Source: Helopsaltes ochotensis (taxonomy: Eukaryota > Chordata > Aves > Passeriformes > Locustellidae). From it: DNA of 64,000 nt. Below, piece by piece: positions 12,601 through 26,400 of the stretch; position 1 is the first letter of the stretch, and every line of letters starts with the position of its first letter. The stretch is from assembly GCA_013400155.1 (NCBI GenBank), contig VXBM01000093.1, positions 611,192-675,191 on the forward strand. The letters are read 5' to 3'. Made by a program: the position numbers and the translations under genes. The notes beneath the pieces were generated by a model. It was not told where the DNA came from. It ran no database searches and saw only the letters and a program-made list of their open reading frames with translations.

Positions 12601-15090
12601 ATTTTATGGAAGCCTGGCTGAAAGTCCCATCTCATCTGCAGGTTACTAAAAAGTAACCTTTATTTTAATTTCCCCAGGTTTATTATGTTTTAATCAAACA
12701 ATTATTAAACAAATCTTAATCAGATTTAATAGATTTCTATCTTGATCAGAGAGGGCTAGAAAAAATAATGAGCTGCTTTACTACATGTGCTCTTAGGAGC
12801 TAATCTTTGCAGTTGGTATCTTGCTCAGCTTCTGTCTCCTGCATGATCCAGGTTCATATCCTCACACTGATTGCTCTTATGATATCTTTTTTTATCTTGT
12901 TTTTAATATAAATTATTTTTTTCATCCTGATGCCTTAGTGCTGGTTGCTCTGTGTACTAACCAGCACTGTTAACATCTCTCACATCATTGATCCTCATCC
13001 TCTCTCCAGGAGCAAAGGGTGCAATGTGACGGTGGAAAATTTTGTGTGGTGTGCCATGGGTTTGTCAGAGAAAGCTGGAAGGAATCTCTGCGAGGAATAA
13101 CTTGGTACATAATTCTGCTCATCTCAATTTTTAAGCTTGAAATGTTTTCTGAAACACTGAACTATGCAACAAAATTCTCAGCCTTTTAGCAGCAGTCTCT
13201 TGCTGTATAAATCTGGTAATGTGGAATCCCTGGGTCATGGGAAAGGCCATGGTGTTAATTACTTCAGTGATCATGGAGTGATCATTATCAGGATGCTGAG
13301 AATTTCTCATGGGATTTGTTTAGTAATCAAGGAATTTGAGGAAATTTTCAAATCAATGAAATTGAGCCTCTTGGTTCCGGTGAGAACACTTGAAGTTGAG
13401 AGAGGACAGCACTTCTAGGGCTGATCTTGATGAGCTGCCTCCCTGACAGAAGGGGTGTCTGCCTTAGGTGATGTCTTCGGGAGCAGCAGAGAATTGGTCT
13501 TTGCCCAGTTCCTTTCGGTTCCAACAAATGCAGCAGCGCTGTGGGAAGTGATTGAAACCCCCAATATTCCTGTTTCCATTGCACAGGAGCTATAAGCACA
13601 AGCCCCCTTGATTACTGTTGACTTCTGCTGCTTTCCCCATGGAATTCGAAACATCATCAACCAAAGCCCTTCAAAGATGTGGCTGTAGCTCCTTTTATCA
13701 GTGTTGGCTTGCCAAAGGCATGGGGTTTGTTCCCATTTTATCTTTGTGAGAAATTCTCTGAAGTGTGGTGATAATTTGTCTGGATGGCAGCATAAAGGAA
13801 CTGTAATCTTTCTCTTTGCTTGATCTATGTGGAGATTGTGCTTTTTCTTGTGCTTTTCCCTTCAATTCTGGGTGATTGCCTCTGGCCCAGCAGAGAACTC
13901 CCTGCAGCCTGAGCAGTGGGATCTGAGCCACCTTCTCACCTCCTTGGGGAAAGAGTTTGCTGCTGCAAAACAAGATCCATCCTGGTTCATAAGGATTTAC
14001 TGATCCTGAGGAGGCAGCACAAAAATTCTGTTCTGTGGCCAGGCCTTTGCATAACCCTGTGGAGCTGATGGCATGGAATGAAGAGAGCTTCACACAGAGC
14101 GGGGTGGGAGAGGCTGGGAGGAGGGCAGGCAGGAGAGTGTTCGATGCCTGGCATGCCATGAATTATGCACTTCTATACCATGAATTATCAGTGTAGGAAA
14201 TAGCCTGGGCAACTCCTGAGTAACAAAAGCACCATTTACATCACCGAGTGGTGGTGAATTCTAATGCTTGGATTTGTATTGTTACCCTGACTGTAGCTCT
14301 AGGAACTGTTTCATTCAGGATTCCAGTAGTAAACACTTGCTAAGAGGTTGCTTTCCCTGCCTGCCTTGTTTTCACCACAGTCATCTAGTGTTTACATACA
14401 TTTTAGCCTCTGTGCCATTTTTGAAGGCTTTATTTGTCTCATTTATGTTTCTGGTTTGGATAATACTTAAATATGAAATCCATCTGGGAAACATATTGTA
14501 TATTCACGTCGAGGGGTAAAACCGGTTTTTAATTAAAATTTTATACAGCACTTGTATTTCACTTTGTCCTGTTTTATTATGAAACACTTCAATCTTCTTC
14601 CTAAAACACATATGTCTTGTGCGTTTCAAGATGTTCCTTGTTGCTCATGCAGAACCAGTTTGGGAGCTCTGTCAGCACAGTGCCATATGTTCTGGGCTTC
14701 ATTTAGCTTCTCTGCCGTTTGTGGAGGCAGCAGATTGGATGGAATGCAGCTCAGCTCGGCTCCATTCTTCTCTTTGTAAACTTGTCAAGAGATAAAAAAA
14801 GCAGGGAGAAGGAAAACACTGAATAATACTCGAGTGAGTTGAATTATCAATAAGTTACGGGAATGTGGCCAATCAAAATTGAGGTTTCTCGTGTGTTTGA
14901 GGATTTTCCCTAATTGCGGCTTTTGCAGAGCCTATAAATTGATGCATCCCTCGGTGCTACCCAGTCTTACACCCAAAACCAGGGCTGAAGATTGAGATAT
15001 AACCCGAGTCATTTGGAAATGACAAGCATGAAGTGCTTGATTTTGCATTGATCTGCTGGTTTAAATTAAAGAAAAAAAAAGTGAGTAGAT

Positions 15091-15200
15091 TTCACAGAAT
15101 ATTGTGGGCTGGAAGGGACCCAGGAGAACCATCGAGGCCAGCTCTGAAGTGTGTGCCTCGTACAAGGATCAAACCCTGCCCTCAGTGTTGTTTGCACCAA
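15091..15200 (-). mobile_element. CR1 LINE 3'-end fragment
   Basis: On the + strand it begins TTCACAGAATATTGTGGGCT, followed by GGAAGGGACCCAGGAGAACC and ATCGAGGCCAGCTCTGAAGT. This is a diverged form of the avian CR1 3' end, which in sense orientation reads GATCCTTGTGGGTCCCTTCC then AACTCAGAATATTCTRTG. The element is therefore on the - strand and truncated at its 5' end. The right limit is approximate. Confidence 0.6.
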
Positions 15201-17699
15201 GCTCTGACCCCTGGAGCAGGAGCAGGTGGACGTGTGGAGGGGTCCTGTTCCTCTTTGGTGTCTTCTGGCTCCGTGAGGACAACGCTCCACTCTTTAAGTG
15301 CCTAGTACTGAAAAGAGGAAGCTCAAGAACTATGGTGCCCTGCTGCTAAAAAACCACCCAGACCCAAAAAAAGGTCCTTTTCCTTACAAATCCATTCCTG
15401 TTTCTTCCCTGCCCCCCATCATCTTGACCATGATCCAGTGGATGCCATCAGCCTTTTTAATCCATGGCTGGTGTGTAGGCACAGCCCAGCTGGGCACTGG
15501 TGCTATCCAGGGATTCCAGGCACTGCTCTGCTCTGCCCAGAGATTTCAGGACCAGCACAGTAGCTTTGACAGAGCACCAGAGTATTTCTGTGATGCTGCA
15601 ACTACAGCTTAAAATCAGAACCAAGCCCAAAAGAATAAGAAACTGGCAAAAAAAGGAATCCGTATTAGTCTGCTTCCCCTTTGCTGAGGTGTGAGGCCGG
15701 AGGGGAAGGGCACAAGCAGCTGCTTGACGTGGCTGTGGAGGAGTGTGGAGAGAAACTTCTGAAGTCCTGACCTGAGTCAGTCAGAAATCACCAGCTGGAG
15801 TGACATGAGTGTGAACCTGCTGGAAGTGACAGGCAGCTCAGCCCCTGGGACTCTATTTACATATGTTTAAAACAAACAAAAGAAAGCTGCCTTTGTTCCC
15901 CAGGAAAATCTATTTACTTGGCATTCAACTCGTGTATAAGCTGGAACTTCTTTCGCAGAAGTAGAAACAAAGCGACTGACATTTCTGCTTTGATGTGAGG
16001 CTGCAGCTAAGGTTTGATTTTGAAATACGAGAGTAAACTGAAACTACCTCCAATTTAAAGGTGGATTTTTAATGACCTTAAAAGTTTTGAGAAGTTTTTT
16101 TCCCCTTCCCTTAGGGACCAGAAAAAATTATAACAGTAATCTTACTCATAGCCGTAAGTCTACAGAGACAGTGGCTGCAGGTTAATGAAAAATTGACACT
16201 GCTACTTGCTGTGCTTCCAGCAGAATTTTTTTTTTCTTCAAACTGAAGTGAACTATTGCACTGTATGAGCTGGTTATGAGTCTCACATATTAAACTGGAT
16301 GCTGCTTTTGTGGAAGCCACAGGAGCAAGTCACAGAACAGCGTTCCTGTTCGGAGCACATGCTGCAGTTATTATCGGGTTCTTAAAATGGTTACCCTGGT
16401 CCTTCCCACAGAAATAAAGAATTAAAGAAATGAAGAATTAAAGGTTGCTGGGTTAGTCTAGACCAGAGAGTGGCAGAGGAGCCATTCCCAGTGATCTCCA
16501 TCCCAGTGCCTGATCCCCAGTGCTGTCCAGCAGCCCCATCACAGTCCAGCAGAGAAACCCCGGAGCAGGAACTGGGTGTTTTGTCTGCAGATGCTCCTGT
16601 TTTGCACACACGTGTGCACGGTTCCACCCTGCTCCTGTGGCACTGCGACTCCTTGGGGGACACCCTGTGGCTCACAGTTGTTCAAGTGCCCTCTCCAGGA
16701 GCCTCTCTGCAGGTTTTTTTTGGGACAGCTCGTTCCTGGGAATCAGAAATGGCACCAACACAGCAGCCCAGGCTGACTTTGCTTCGGGCTCTGACAACTT
16801 AATGGCTGTTTGTTGTCCTTGGCATGGTGGTGCCATCTGGCCTGCTTGGACAGCGGGGCTGTGATCCTGCACTCCTGGAATTCCAGCTCCTGCTGATGAG
16901 ATCTTGGGCTGTGCTGGAATGGCAGCGCTGGCTGCTCAGTGCCAGCCGGTGGCAGATGGAGCACGCCTCAGTCACTCCCTGAGCTGTGCTGGAGAGGGAC
17001 ACGCAGAGGTGCTGGAATTGCCTGTGAGACAAAGGCAGGGAAGGCATGAAGGTGCCTTCACGTGCTATGGGATCCCAAGGAAGGAATTAAAGAGCCACTG
17101 GATGTCTATAGGCCTTCCTGCTCCCCTCTAAGGATTTTAGAAATGAATGAAATGCTGAAATTGAGTAAGAGTAGGAAGGGAATTCTGACAGGTTCCTTGG
17201 TGTATATTTATTGTTACTGTTGTTTTTATTTTGTTATTTTACTCAAAAGGGGGGAAGGAAAATTTAGAAGAGAGTGCAGAAGAAAGGAAACTAAACCACA
17301 TAAATTTATTGAGTTTGTTCCTTTTCATCTTGGGGAGCAAAAATACAGAAGGGTGCTGACACTCAGCCCACATGTGCCCTCCTCTCCCTGAGAGCCCCAC
17401 GAGCTTTACCCTGGTGGAGTTCCCTTCTGTGGAAACACAGGGAGGGCAGTGCTCCCTGCAGGAATGGGAGCTGTGATCCTGGTTAGGACCCACTTTAACT
17501 GAGGAACAGGGACTGCAATTCCTCTGGGCAGGTGCCCATCTGTGCATGCCAGAGATGCTGTGGGTGCCTCTCCCTGCTCATCCCAGAACTCCAGTGCGAG
17601 GAACCAGAGAATTCACAGTGCCCTGTTTGCTTGCTCTCCACCCTGCTAAAATGCTCGTGGTTTGATTCCTTTCCTTTGTAATAAACTGTGCCCACCACA

Positions 17700-18000
17700 G
17701 CGTATATTCTTTTAAATAACACTTTAAAATATTTTCCGGTAAATTAAAGTGATGACATGTTTGTAGGGCTCATTGTTAATTTCATTTCCTTTGGCTCAGC
17801 CAGCCAGATAAAATGCAATGTTATTAATCTTTGTTTAAAAGAAGATCCTTTGCCGAACAGTAATAAATGATCTTGATAGATTTGTCAGGAAAATGAATGA
17901 TAATCATTTGCAGATAGACACAAGCCTAGTATGGAAGATTAATAAGAAAATATGTATTGGCATCATTAATAACATCTGCTGCCAATGCACTTGGATATTG
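17700..18000. other. AT-rich block, possible conserved non-coding element
   Basis: The block is AT-rich and dense in homeodomain- and POU-like words (TTATTAAT, AATGAATGATAATCATTTGCA, AGATTAATAAG). It has no repeat character and no coding frame. It lies between two convergent genes. Conservation is a guess from composition only. Confidence 0.25.
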
Positions 18001-19547
18001 GTTAGAGCCTGAGAGCGATGTGTTCTTGTTAGGACACCACAACTCATCCCCTGCTGCCACAACCAGTCTGCACAGTGCTTCCGTTCGGCTGGAGTTTCAT
18101 TTTTTGATTGATTTGGTTTAATTTTTTCTTTCAGCTAATTACATTGTTTTCCTAGAAAACACAAGCAAAGGTCAAGATGTTTTGAGACAACTTTGCTTTA
18201 TTTCAATAAAACCTCTCCAACTTCCCCTCCCCGATCATTCTTTTCTCTTTTGTTTCACTTCGGTGCTTCAAAGCAGAGTAGTGAGTAAGTTTGCCAATGA
18301 AATGTTTCTCCTGGGGGTGCACAGCTGGCTGCATCTGGCAGTGTGGGTGTCTCCACTCCTGCTCAGGGCCAAGCTCAGAGAGATGCAGTCTCAGCTCTCA
18401 AGCTGCTTTATTTTGTTTAACCAACATCAACAACATCACCTTAAAGGAAAAGTTACCTTCAAGGATCCATGGGGTGAGATGGGAAGAACTCATCACATAA
18501 CCAAAGATCAAAAATACTTTGTCATTTAAAAAAAAAAAAAAAAGGCTTAGTAAAATTCAATTTACTCTCCACAAAACTGAATGTTTCTTAGGGAAAAAAG
18601 TAATCTCAAATGTTCAAAAAACTGCCCCAGTCTCCTCATCCTGCTCAGTGTTGCCTTCCCATGCTTTAAAGGGATGTGTGGTCCAAAAAAAACCAATAAA
18701 GCCTTCAAGCTGAGAGCTGCTGAGGGTCTCTGTGGCCCAGGGTGAGGAGGTGAGAGCCCTGGTATTTCTAAATGCACTAAAAATGTTCCTGTTATTATTA
18801 GACATTTGCCAGCTATTAATCACTGCTGGTAACTTGATTTTCTCTAAATGTTTTGAGGTACCCTCCGATCTGGGCACTGCCTGCTTGAAACTGAATATTG
18901 GAAAGGCAAGTCCAGCTCTGTGTTGTGTGCTTCTTCCCGTGGGGATGGATGGGCAGCCCATGGCACTGAGAGCTCCCTTGTTCAAAGAAAATCTACTTTT
19001 TCCTCTTAGAATGAGCAAATGCTTTTACTGACCTGCATGAGGCCAGCACAGACCCCATCCTGTCCCGTCCAAGCTGAGGATAAGCAGGGAAATCATGGCC
19101 CAGCTTCCCTGGGCCTGGTGGAAACAGAGCCTTGTTTCTTCTCTCCTTGCTGACTCATTTTCTTCATCTTCAAGGTGTTGTGCTTCTCTGAGTGCACTCA
19201 CCTCCCCACACAGCCCGTGGTGGCTTGGACATGCCCTTTGGATGCAGGGTCACATCCCTGTGGGCATTCTCAGCCTCCTCCAGGCACAGATGTTAACTCT
19301 GGGTGCTGCTGTCTCTTCGTGGTTTCAAATATTTTGGCTGTGCCACATTATGTGGTGGCCCCAAGATGGATCAGGAAAGCCCAGACTTGCTCGAGGAAGT
19401 GAGATGGCGATCCAGGCCCCAAGGCAGGACATTTCTTTTCCCTGCCACAGCCAGGTCGCTGTGGTCCCAGGGAGCCCTTTGTGTGTCAGAGCAGGACAGA
19501 TCACCACAATAACCCACAGGCAGGACTGGCTTGGTTACTCAGGCACC

Positions 19548-19553
19548 TTTATT
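19548..19553 (-). terminator. Candidate SLC5A9 polyadenylation signal
   Basis: TTTATT on the + strand is AATAAA in the SLC5A9 sense. It lies about 690 bases past the stop codon. In sense orientation a G/T-rich stretch (GGTTATTGTGGTGATCTGT) follows within about 50 bases, which is typical of a cleavage site. Confidence 0.55.
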
Positions 19554-20240
19554 GCTGGAAATGCTGTTGAGGGGCAGCATCAGCCCTGTGAGGAGACAGG
19601 CTCAGGCTGGTGTGAGCCCAGCCCTTGTGCAGCAGAGGGGACAGGATGGGGACTTGGGGAGCAGGGAGGAGCCCCCTGTACCCACTGCTGAGGCCAACAA
19701 GGGGTGGGGTGGGAGGGTTCCCATACAGGTTGTGGGGAGGCTGTGGGAGCCGAGGTTGTCACTGCTGAGTTAACCCAGCAGTCCCCAACTGATCCCATCC
19801 AAATTTGGGCCATATAAAAAACCACAGCGAGTCTTTAAGCCTCCTCCCTCACACCACTGCAAACCAGAACTCCTTCCCCGAAGCACAGCAGTGCAAAGTC
19901 AGCCCTGAGAGAGGCCCCAGCCACGCCACAGCTGGGCTTTCTAAAGCCTTTGCTCCTTGCTGGGCTCAGCTCTGCACCCTTAAACTTCACCCCAAACCTC
20001 CTGACTTATCCCACGTGCTACCCCACACATCCCCTGCAGCCCAGGTGTGACCAGTGCTGAGCCTTGGTCACCCCTCAAGGAGAAACTGAACCCCACAGTC
20101 ATTCCCAGCAAGAGGTGCCTCCAGGGAAGGGCTGTGCTGCCGTGTGCCTCAGGGACAGTCACCAGGAGCTCTGCCACCTGATGCTCCCAGCTGGGAAGGA
20201 AGGTGAGAGCAACCAAGGCCATGCGATTCCTGAGCCCGGC

Positions 20241-20449
20241 TCAGGCGTAATATGCCCAGAGGAAGACGTTGACCGCCAGCAGGATGATGGCAGTGACATT
20301 GCACACGTGCCTCCACAGGGGCTCCTCCTCGATGCTGGTGAGCTTCTGCTGCAGGGCAGCTTTCTCCTCCTCGGACAGGCTGGGCGTGGGGCTGGTGGAC
20401 AGACCACAGAACCACAAATACACCATTTTCCAGCAGGGAGGTTTGGCTG
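20241..20449 (-). CDS. SLC5A9: SLC5A9 coding exon 14 (split Ala597 to stop)
   Basis: The acceptor region ends TTGCAGCAG, a tandem acceptor; the upstream choice is given here and the other starts at 20446. The exon reads KMVYLWFCGL, then EEEKAALQQKLTSIEEEPLW, then the final helix VTAIILLAVNVFLWAYYA and TGA. The last residue is Ala, as in SGLT1 and SGLT4. Confidence 0.95.
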
Positions 20450-23400
20450 CTGCAAGAGAGGGAACAAAACATGGCTGTTGGAATCTACTGGGACTTCTCT
20501 CTCCCTTCTCCCAATCGTTTGGAGGTGCATCGGCCAGTCTGGAGTGGGGCTTGAGAGGCACCTTGCATGGGAGATGCAACATGATGGAAAGAAAGGAAAA
20601 GGGAAAAAGGGAAAAAGGNNNNNNNNNNNNNNNNNNNNNNNNNNNNNNGGAAAAGGAAAAGGAAAAGGAAAAGGAAAAGGAAAAGGAAAAGGAAAAGGAA
20701 AAGGAAAAGGAAAAGGAAAAGGAAAAGGAAAAGGAAAAGGAAACTTCTCCCCACATCATGTACAGCACAGCCTGATTGCAGCCAGTTGATTGCAACACCA
20801 ATCACTCATTAGTTAATTAACAAATCTCTTCCCCCTTCTCCCCAGCCCAGATTCCACCCACTTTTAAAAATTCCTGACAGCATGATGGTCCATTTAAAGA
20901 TATCCCAGCTTGTTTATTACACATGGCACACCAGGTGAAGCGTGTGTTTTAATTGTCAGTCCTGTGCTGTGTGTATTTCACTCGCTGTTCTTTCCAAATA
21001 TAACCTTTTTTTGAAATGCAGGATGTTATAGGGCCTTGAAAAAAGGTGTTACCCAGGAAAAAACCCTCATTAAAGTGTCAACTGCTGTGTTTCACATTTC
21101 CTTCCTCATCTCTGCTAATTACCAAAATACCCAGATATTTGTTTATAAAACTCTGAGCTAGTGAAGTGAACTAGGAATTGATAAGAAATAAGAAGTAATG
21201 CTGAATAACTGCATTCGATTTAAACCCAAATTTACTCTATTGGAGAAGAAAAAAACAAGGGATTTGTTTAGATGGTCACTTCTGTTTGGCTTGGCTCTGA
21301 TTGGTTCCAGTGTCCTTTGGAATGACCAGCAAATGGAAGGAGTGAAGAAATCTTATGTGTGTCTTTATTCTGAGGTTCCTGCTCTGTAACCTTCCAAGGT
21401 TAAGCTCAAAACCAGGAAGCTGCATTTTTAAATAGATTTACAGAATAAAGCTCTGTCCACTCTGAAAAGAACTTGCCTACGTAGCATCTCCTACTACTGT
21501 TCTGTCTCCTGACAATTCTTCCAGTTCACTTTGCTCTGCCTCCCTTCCTATTAAAGTCCTCTGGTAGGACACAGAGCTGTTTAAGGTCTGAGTTATAACC
21601 ATGGCTTACATCCTAAGGGAAGATGAAAAGATCCTGTTGGTATCATGGAAATGAGAGAAGTGAGGCCTGTGGGTTCATTCTAGACATCCACAAAGTGCAC
21701 GTGTCTGCTCCCAGGGTCTCTTGGTTCCCTCAGACTGTGCTGCTATTTTGGTTCTCTTTTTTTTTTTTTTTTTTTTTTCTTTTGGGGAATGGCAGCTCTC
21801 CTGAGCCATTCAGAGGGAATGTGACATCAAGGTGTGTTGGGAGGACCAAGAACCACAACACTTTCATTTGTCACATCCTTAGAACTGTAAATACAAGCCC
21901 CAGCTCCAGTGAATGCACCAGGTGGCCCCTCATGATCTTTAGGGATTTGCATGGGATCCTGGCTGTGCGTTCCCAGGCACGAGTGTGTTTGTAGGGACAG
22001 ATCCCTACCTGCCTCCTCCGTATCGACTGAAGCTGTGCTTTCCACCAGATCCTTCTCTTTATCTTCTGGCTTGGTCTGTGCTGCTTCACTGCTGCAGTTT
22101 TCCAGGTTTATGGCAGGTTTTTTGTGCCTGGTCCACCACGTGAGGCTGTCCAGCTGCAAAGTGGAACAGACAGAAACTGGTCACTGCCTGTCTGTCCCGG
22201 AGTGGTCACCCAGACATCTCCCTCCTTGGGGGGCACAGGTCCAGGGTGGTGCTGTGTCCTGTTTGGGGGGATCTCCCACTTTCCCTCCCCTCCTTCCTGC
22301 ACAGGTGCCCACACCCTGCGTAAGAAGGTTCGCACCATCCAGCTGGAGCTGAAAAGCTGAGAAAGAAATGTGAAATAATCTGGTTTCTCTCCTTCCATTT
22401 TTTAAAATAACTTGTTCCATCCCTTTCTCTGAGGAGTAACCCTTTAGCAGACATTGGAGAAGCAGCTTCCTATTTGCAAGGCTCATGTGATTGATCTGAA
22501 AAAATGATGGTCTGCATCCAGAATGGCAGCCCTCCAACAGGGAAGGGTAATAAAGCCAAATAAATAAAAATAAATCAAAAAAGAAGCCAATATACCCTCT
22601 CTGGATACAGTCAGTCAAAGACAGCTGTTATGCCCACAGAAGATTTTTTTTTTTAATTCGAGATTTCTCTAATGGCCCAATACAAGACACTGCTTGTCTA
22701 TTCAGAAAGCCACAAAGGATGATCAGTCTGCTTCACAAATGCCTAAATTCTGAAACTCTTATCCTAGAGCAAGCCTGAAAGTCTTCTCCCTGGAACCCAG
22801 GGAGTGCACAGGAGACATCCGTGTTGCAAATCTCAGTGGCCCTTTGGCAGCTGTGGGGGCATCACACAGCCCAGGGCCTCAGGGATTTGGGGCTAAGCCA
22901 GGCCTGCTGCTGCTGTGGCTGACCTTGGCATGCCCAGCATCTCGGTGGCTCTCCCTGACCCCTGTCCTGGCCAGCCCAGGCAGCAGGGACGGGCTCATCC
23001 ATCCCTCCCTAAGGCAGCTGCCAGCCCCAGCGGCTGCCCTCCCCTCCAGCCCGGGCTGCCTGGCAGAGGGGCACAAGGGGGGGACAGTGCAAAGGTGCAG
23101 TGGTGACAACAGGGCAGGCAAAGCCACACACGTGCCCCAGGAGCAGCTGCCTCCCTGCTCTGCCCCTATGGAAATCGACTTCCCCTATGGGGTCACTTAC
23201 AAAGTAACGTGAGTTTAATTTTTGGATTTTGCACACACAAATCCAGGCAGAAGCTTCCAGCTGACACAGAATGTTGCATAATTTCCAGAAGATTTATAGC
23301 TTTATTTAAATCATTTTCAACCAAGATGAGCATTGGGCAGGGCTAATCTTTCTTGTCATGAAGTGCTAAATTGCTTTGATTTGATGATCCTCATCTTTCT

Positions 23401-26400
23401 CGGGGATTCTTTTTTTTTTTTAATCACTTAGGAAATGTCACTGGAACATAGTAAAGTTTCAGGGTACTAAAGGATTTCCAAAACTTTTTTCCTTTTCTCT
23501 CCTCCTTTCATGTGTCACTGCACCACTGTCTCTGCACATTGCAGCAAAATCTGCAAGGTTTGGGCTGTACCCGGGGCTCAGACTCCACCAGAGAGAAGCA
23601 ATTCCCAGTGGAAAGCAGCAGAGTCACAGGGAACCTCATGGCATCGCCCCACTGACCCACCCAGGAGCTGGTGCCTCTTCCATGGCCAATAGAGCAAACC
23701 ACCAGCCCAGAGAGCTCCTGCTGAAGCACCACAGCAGAGCTCCAGCTTTGAGCTCCGGTGGCTTTGGGCTGGCTGCATTCCTTCAGGTCCCCCTTTCTCC
23801 TCTTTGCCACTGGTGTGGGGCAGAGCAGCAGCTCTGTGTGGCCACGGGGCTGTGCTCACCTGGCACAGCCTCCCAAAGGGATGGGGAGGGGATGCAGGTG
23901 GTGGCAGTGTCTTGGGTGCCGGGAGAAAGCCGGGAAATACTTAACGAAGAACTGCCTACAGAGGAGCTGTGTCAGCTTTACTGACTGGGACTTGTCCTGG
24001 GGAGCCCCGTGGCTCTGCTCCCACCTGCAGAGCACCCCTGGGCACTGCTGAGGGAGCCCTGTGTCTCTCCTTGGTTTGCCCCTGTCAGCACCCACAGAGC
24101 TGAGCACGTCTGGCTCTCAGTGCCACCAGGTGACGCCGTGGGAGCTCCAGAGGCAGCACCTCAGAGCTCTCAGGGTGGGCTCAGGCCAGCCCAGGTGGGC
24201 TTGGCGCTCCTCCTAAGCTGTGCACCAAGAGGAGCCACTGAAACCAGACCTCAAGGTACAGGGAAAACATCCCGGCACAGAGTACGGCAGGTGGGATTGC
24301 CAATCCATCAGCCTGTCTGGGTGAGCCCTGAGCCCTGGGGAGCTGCCCTGCTGGTGCAGCACTCAGGCCTTTGTGGGCTGCTCCCCTCCCTTTTCTCCCT
24401 CACAGTCTCCTTGGGCGAGGGAGTTTGCAAGAACTCAGCAAAGTTTTTCTTTTGTTGTTTGTAAACTAGAATAAATCCTTCTGTTCCAAAATGCCATCTG
24501 GCACCTGACAGTTGTGTTTCAGCTTCATAGTCTCAAATTTAATTGTAAGCTCTTTTGCAGGGTTTTCAAGGACGGCGTGACACAATATGGACAACCTACA
24601 ATGAAGACATATGAACTCTGGAGCATACCAAACAAATTCCTTGCATACTTGTTTTCCAGCACAGCATCAATCACCACAGGGATGGGAGAGTGTCCAAAAC
24701 AGCAGGAGAAAATGCTACAGCTTGCAGTTCTCAGATTGTAATTCATTTAAAGCCAGGAACATTAGCTGTACCACTCTAACATCAGATACAAATCTCTTTT
24801 CTCCTTTTGCCCATTTACTATCTCAGAAGCATTGAGATTCAATATTTAAAGTTGTCCAGTGTAGATCCTCAGCTGGTGCAAAGTGACATAACTGTGCTCA
24901 GCAGCTGTTCTTGGTCTTTGAAGGCAATGGAGCTGTGGTGATTTACATCTGCTGAGGTATGATCTATCGCTGTATTTCCTCGGCTTTGTCTTTGCCTGCT
25001 TGTTTTTCTACTCTTTTTCCTTGACAAAACAAATGCCACAATTCCTAGCTCTTGTACCATGTCTTTCATCATTCCATCTCCAAGCACTGCAGTTAAGGAG
25101 GAGCAGAACCAGCCCCATGAGAGTCTTAGGTGAGAAATATCTGAGGCTCAGGAAGGGAATTGAGTAACCAGGAAGAAGCAGAGCTTCAGAGACCCTCATG
25201 CAGGACACCCAGCACAGCGTCCCCCTCCCAGCCACTGTCATGGGGACACTCAGGCTCTTCACCACAGGTTTGCCCACTTGCATGCCAAGTAAATAACGGC
25301 CAAACATAAAGGTCAGGTGCCAGTTTCTACCCAGTCAGAGCCCAGCATATTCACCCTGATCTCCCCCTCCTGCCCTTCCTTCCCCAAACACTTCTGGCCC
25401 TGAGCCAGCCCAGCACAGCCACAGACTCCCTGGAGATGAGGGGACAAACCGTATCATCAGAAGTGATGGACCAAACCCACACCTCTGCTCATGTCTAGGG
25501 CAAAACCTGGAGTGAATCTGACCCAGGACATTGAAAAATTTTGCTCTCAATGCTGCCCACTCAGATTTGTGCCAGACAGGCAGAAACCCAGCAGTGTTGT
25601 CTCCTACTCCAGTTAAACCCCACGCCCTCCCTTTGGCTGCTCTCTGAGGAACAAGGGCAGACATTTCCTGTTGAAATTGGGGATAAACTGTAGAAACTGA
25701 ATGCAGTCAGACAAGAAGAAATGGAGACAGGCTCTCCCATTCCTACTGAGCTATGGAAAGAGGGAATGAGCTACTGCATAGTGGCACCAATTTCCTGGCA
25801 GTCCATCTCATTTTCCTTGTGGCAGGAAGATAGAGAGGGGCAGGGGGCACACGGGATGGTCATCACAAATATCAGATGATTGATCTGGGTTTCTGTGTCC
25901 AGCCTTTCACTGCCACATTCATGAGTGAATTCTCATTCATTTTGTGCAACAGAATTTCTTACACAGAGGTCAAGCACTGAGCTTAGCACTATGCGGGGTC
26001 CATGGCATACCAAAGGGCTATCCTGAACATCTCTGTTGAGAAAATTTCCCCCCAAAAGTACAGCTGATGTTAGTTTCTGGCCAGCGCTGCCCTTCAGCAA
26101 GCTCTCGTCCCTCCCTGGCTCTCCAGAGGTACCTGAGGCAGGGCAGCCACCACCTCTCATCCTCTGTTCCTCTGGGATAACTGCACACAGCTGCTTCAGA
26201 CAAAACCCTGCCCTCCCTGACCATACCCCTGGCTCTTTGAAGAACGTGTCAAATAAGGTCACTTACATCCAGCACCTAGAAACTCACACATTGCAGTAGA
26301 AATACCACTGAAAATCTCCCCTGGGGAATCCCTTAAGATCGTGACCTCTCTTTCTCTAATTCTTTTATAGCTCCACGCTGAACTGCCCCTCTTGGAAGAT

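Larger units (their letters stand above)
9005..19547. other. Intergenic region between the convergent 3' ends of SPATA6 and SLC5A9
   Basis: About 10.5 kb with no recognisable coding exon. It contains a MIR-like relic (about 12496-12600), a CR1 fragment (15091-15200), a 17-base A run (18528-18544) and an AT-rich block near 17.7-18.0 kb. Open frames up to about 150 codons (for example 13698-14159, - strand) have no recognisable domain. Confidence 0.6.
20450..22008 (-). other. SLC5A9 intron 13
   Basis: This 1.56-kb intron holds a GGAAAA array, a 30-base gap and a T run at 21757-21778. In the gene's sense the array is a long UUUUCC tract about 200-310 bases before the last exon. No exon was recognised inside. 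Confidence 0.7.

Noticed and set aside
13698..14159. 153-codon open frame on the - strand
   Set aside because: No domain, no supportable splice sites and no homology that I recognise.
19095..19691. 198-codon open frame on the + strand
   Set aside because: It overlaps the SLC5A9 3' UTR on the opposite strand and has no recognisable content.
20064..20805. Open frames with KGKGKG, EKEKEK and FSFSFS repeats on both strands
   Set aside because: They are translations of the GGAAAA repeat and N gap. Only the SLC5A9 exon 14 part on the - strand is real.
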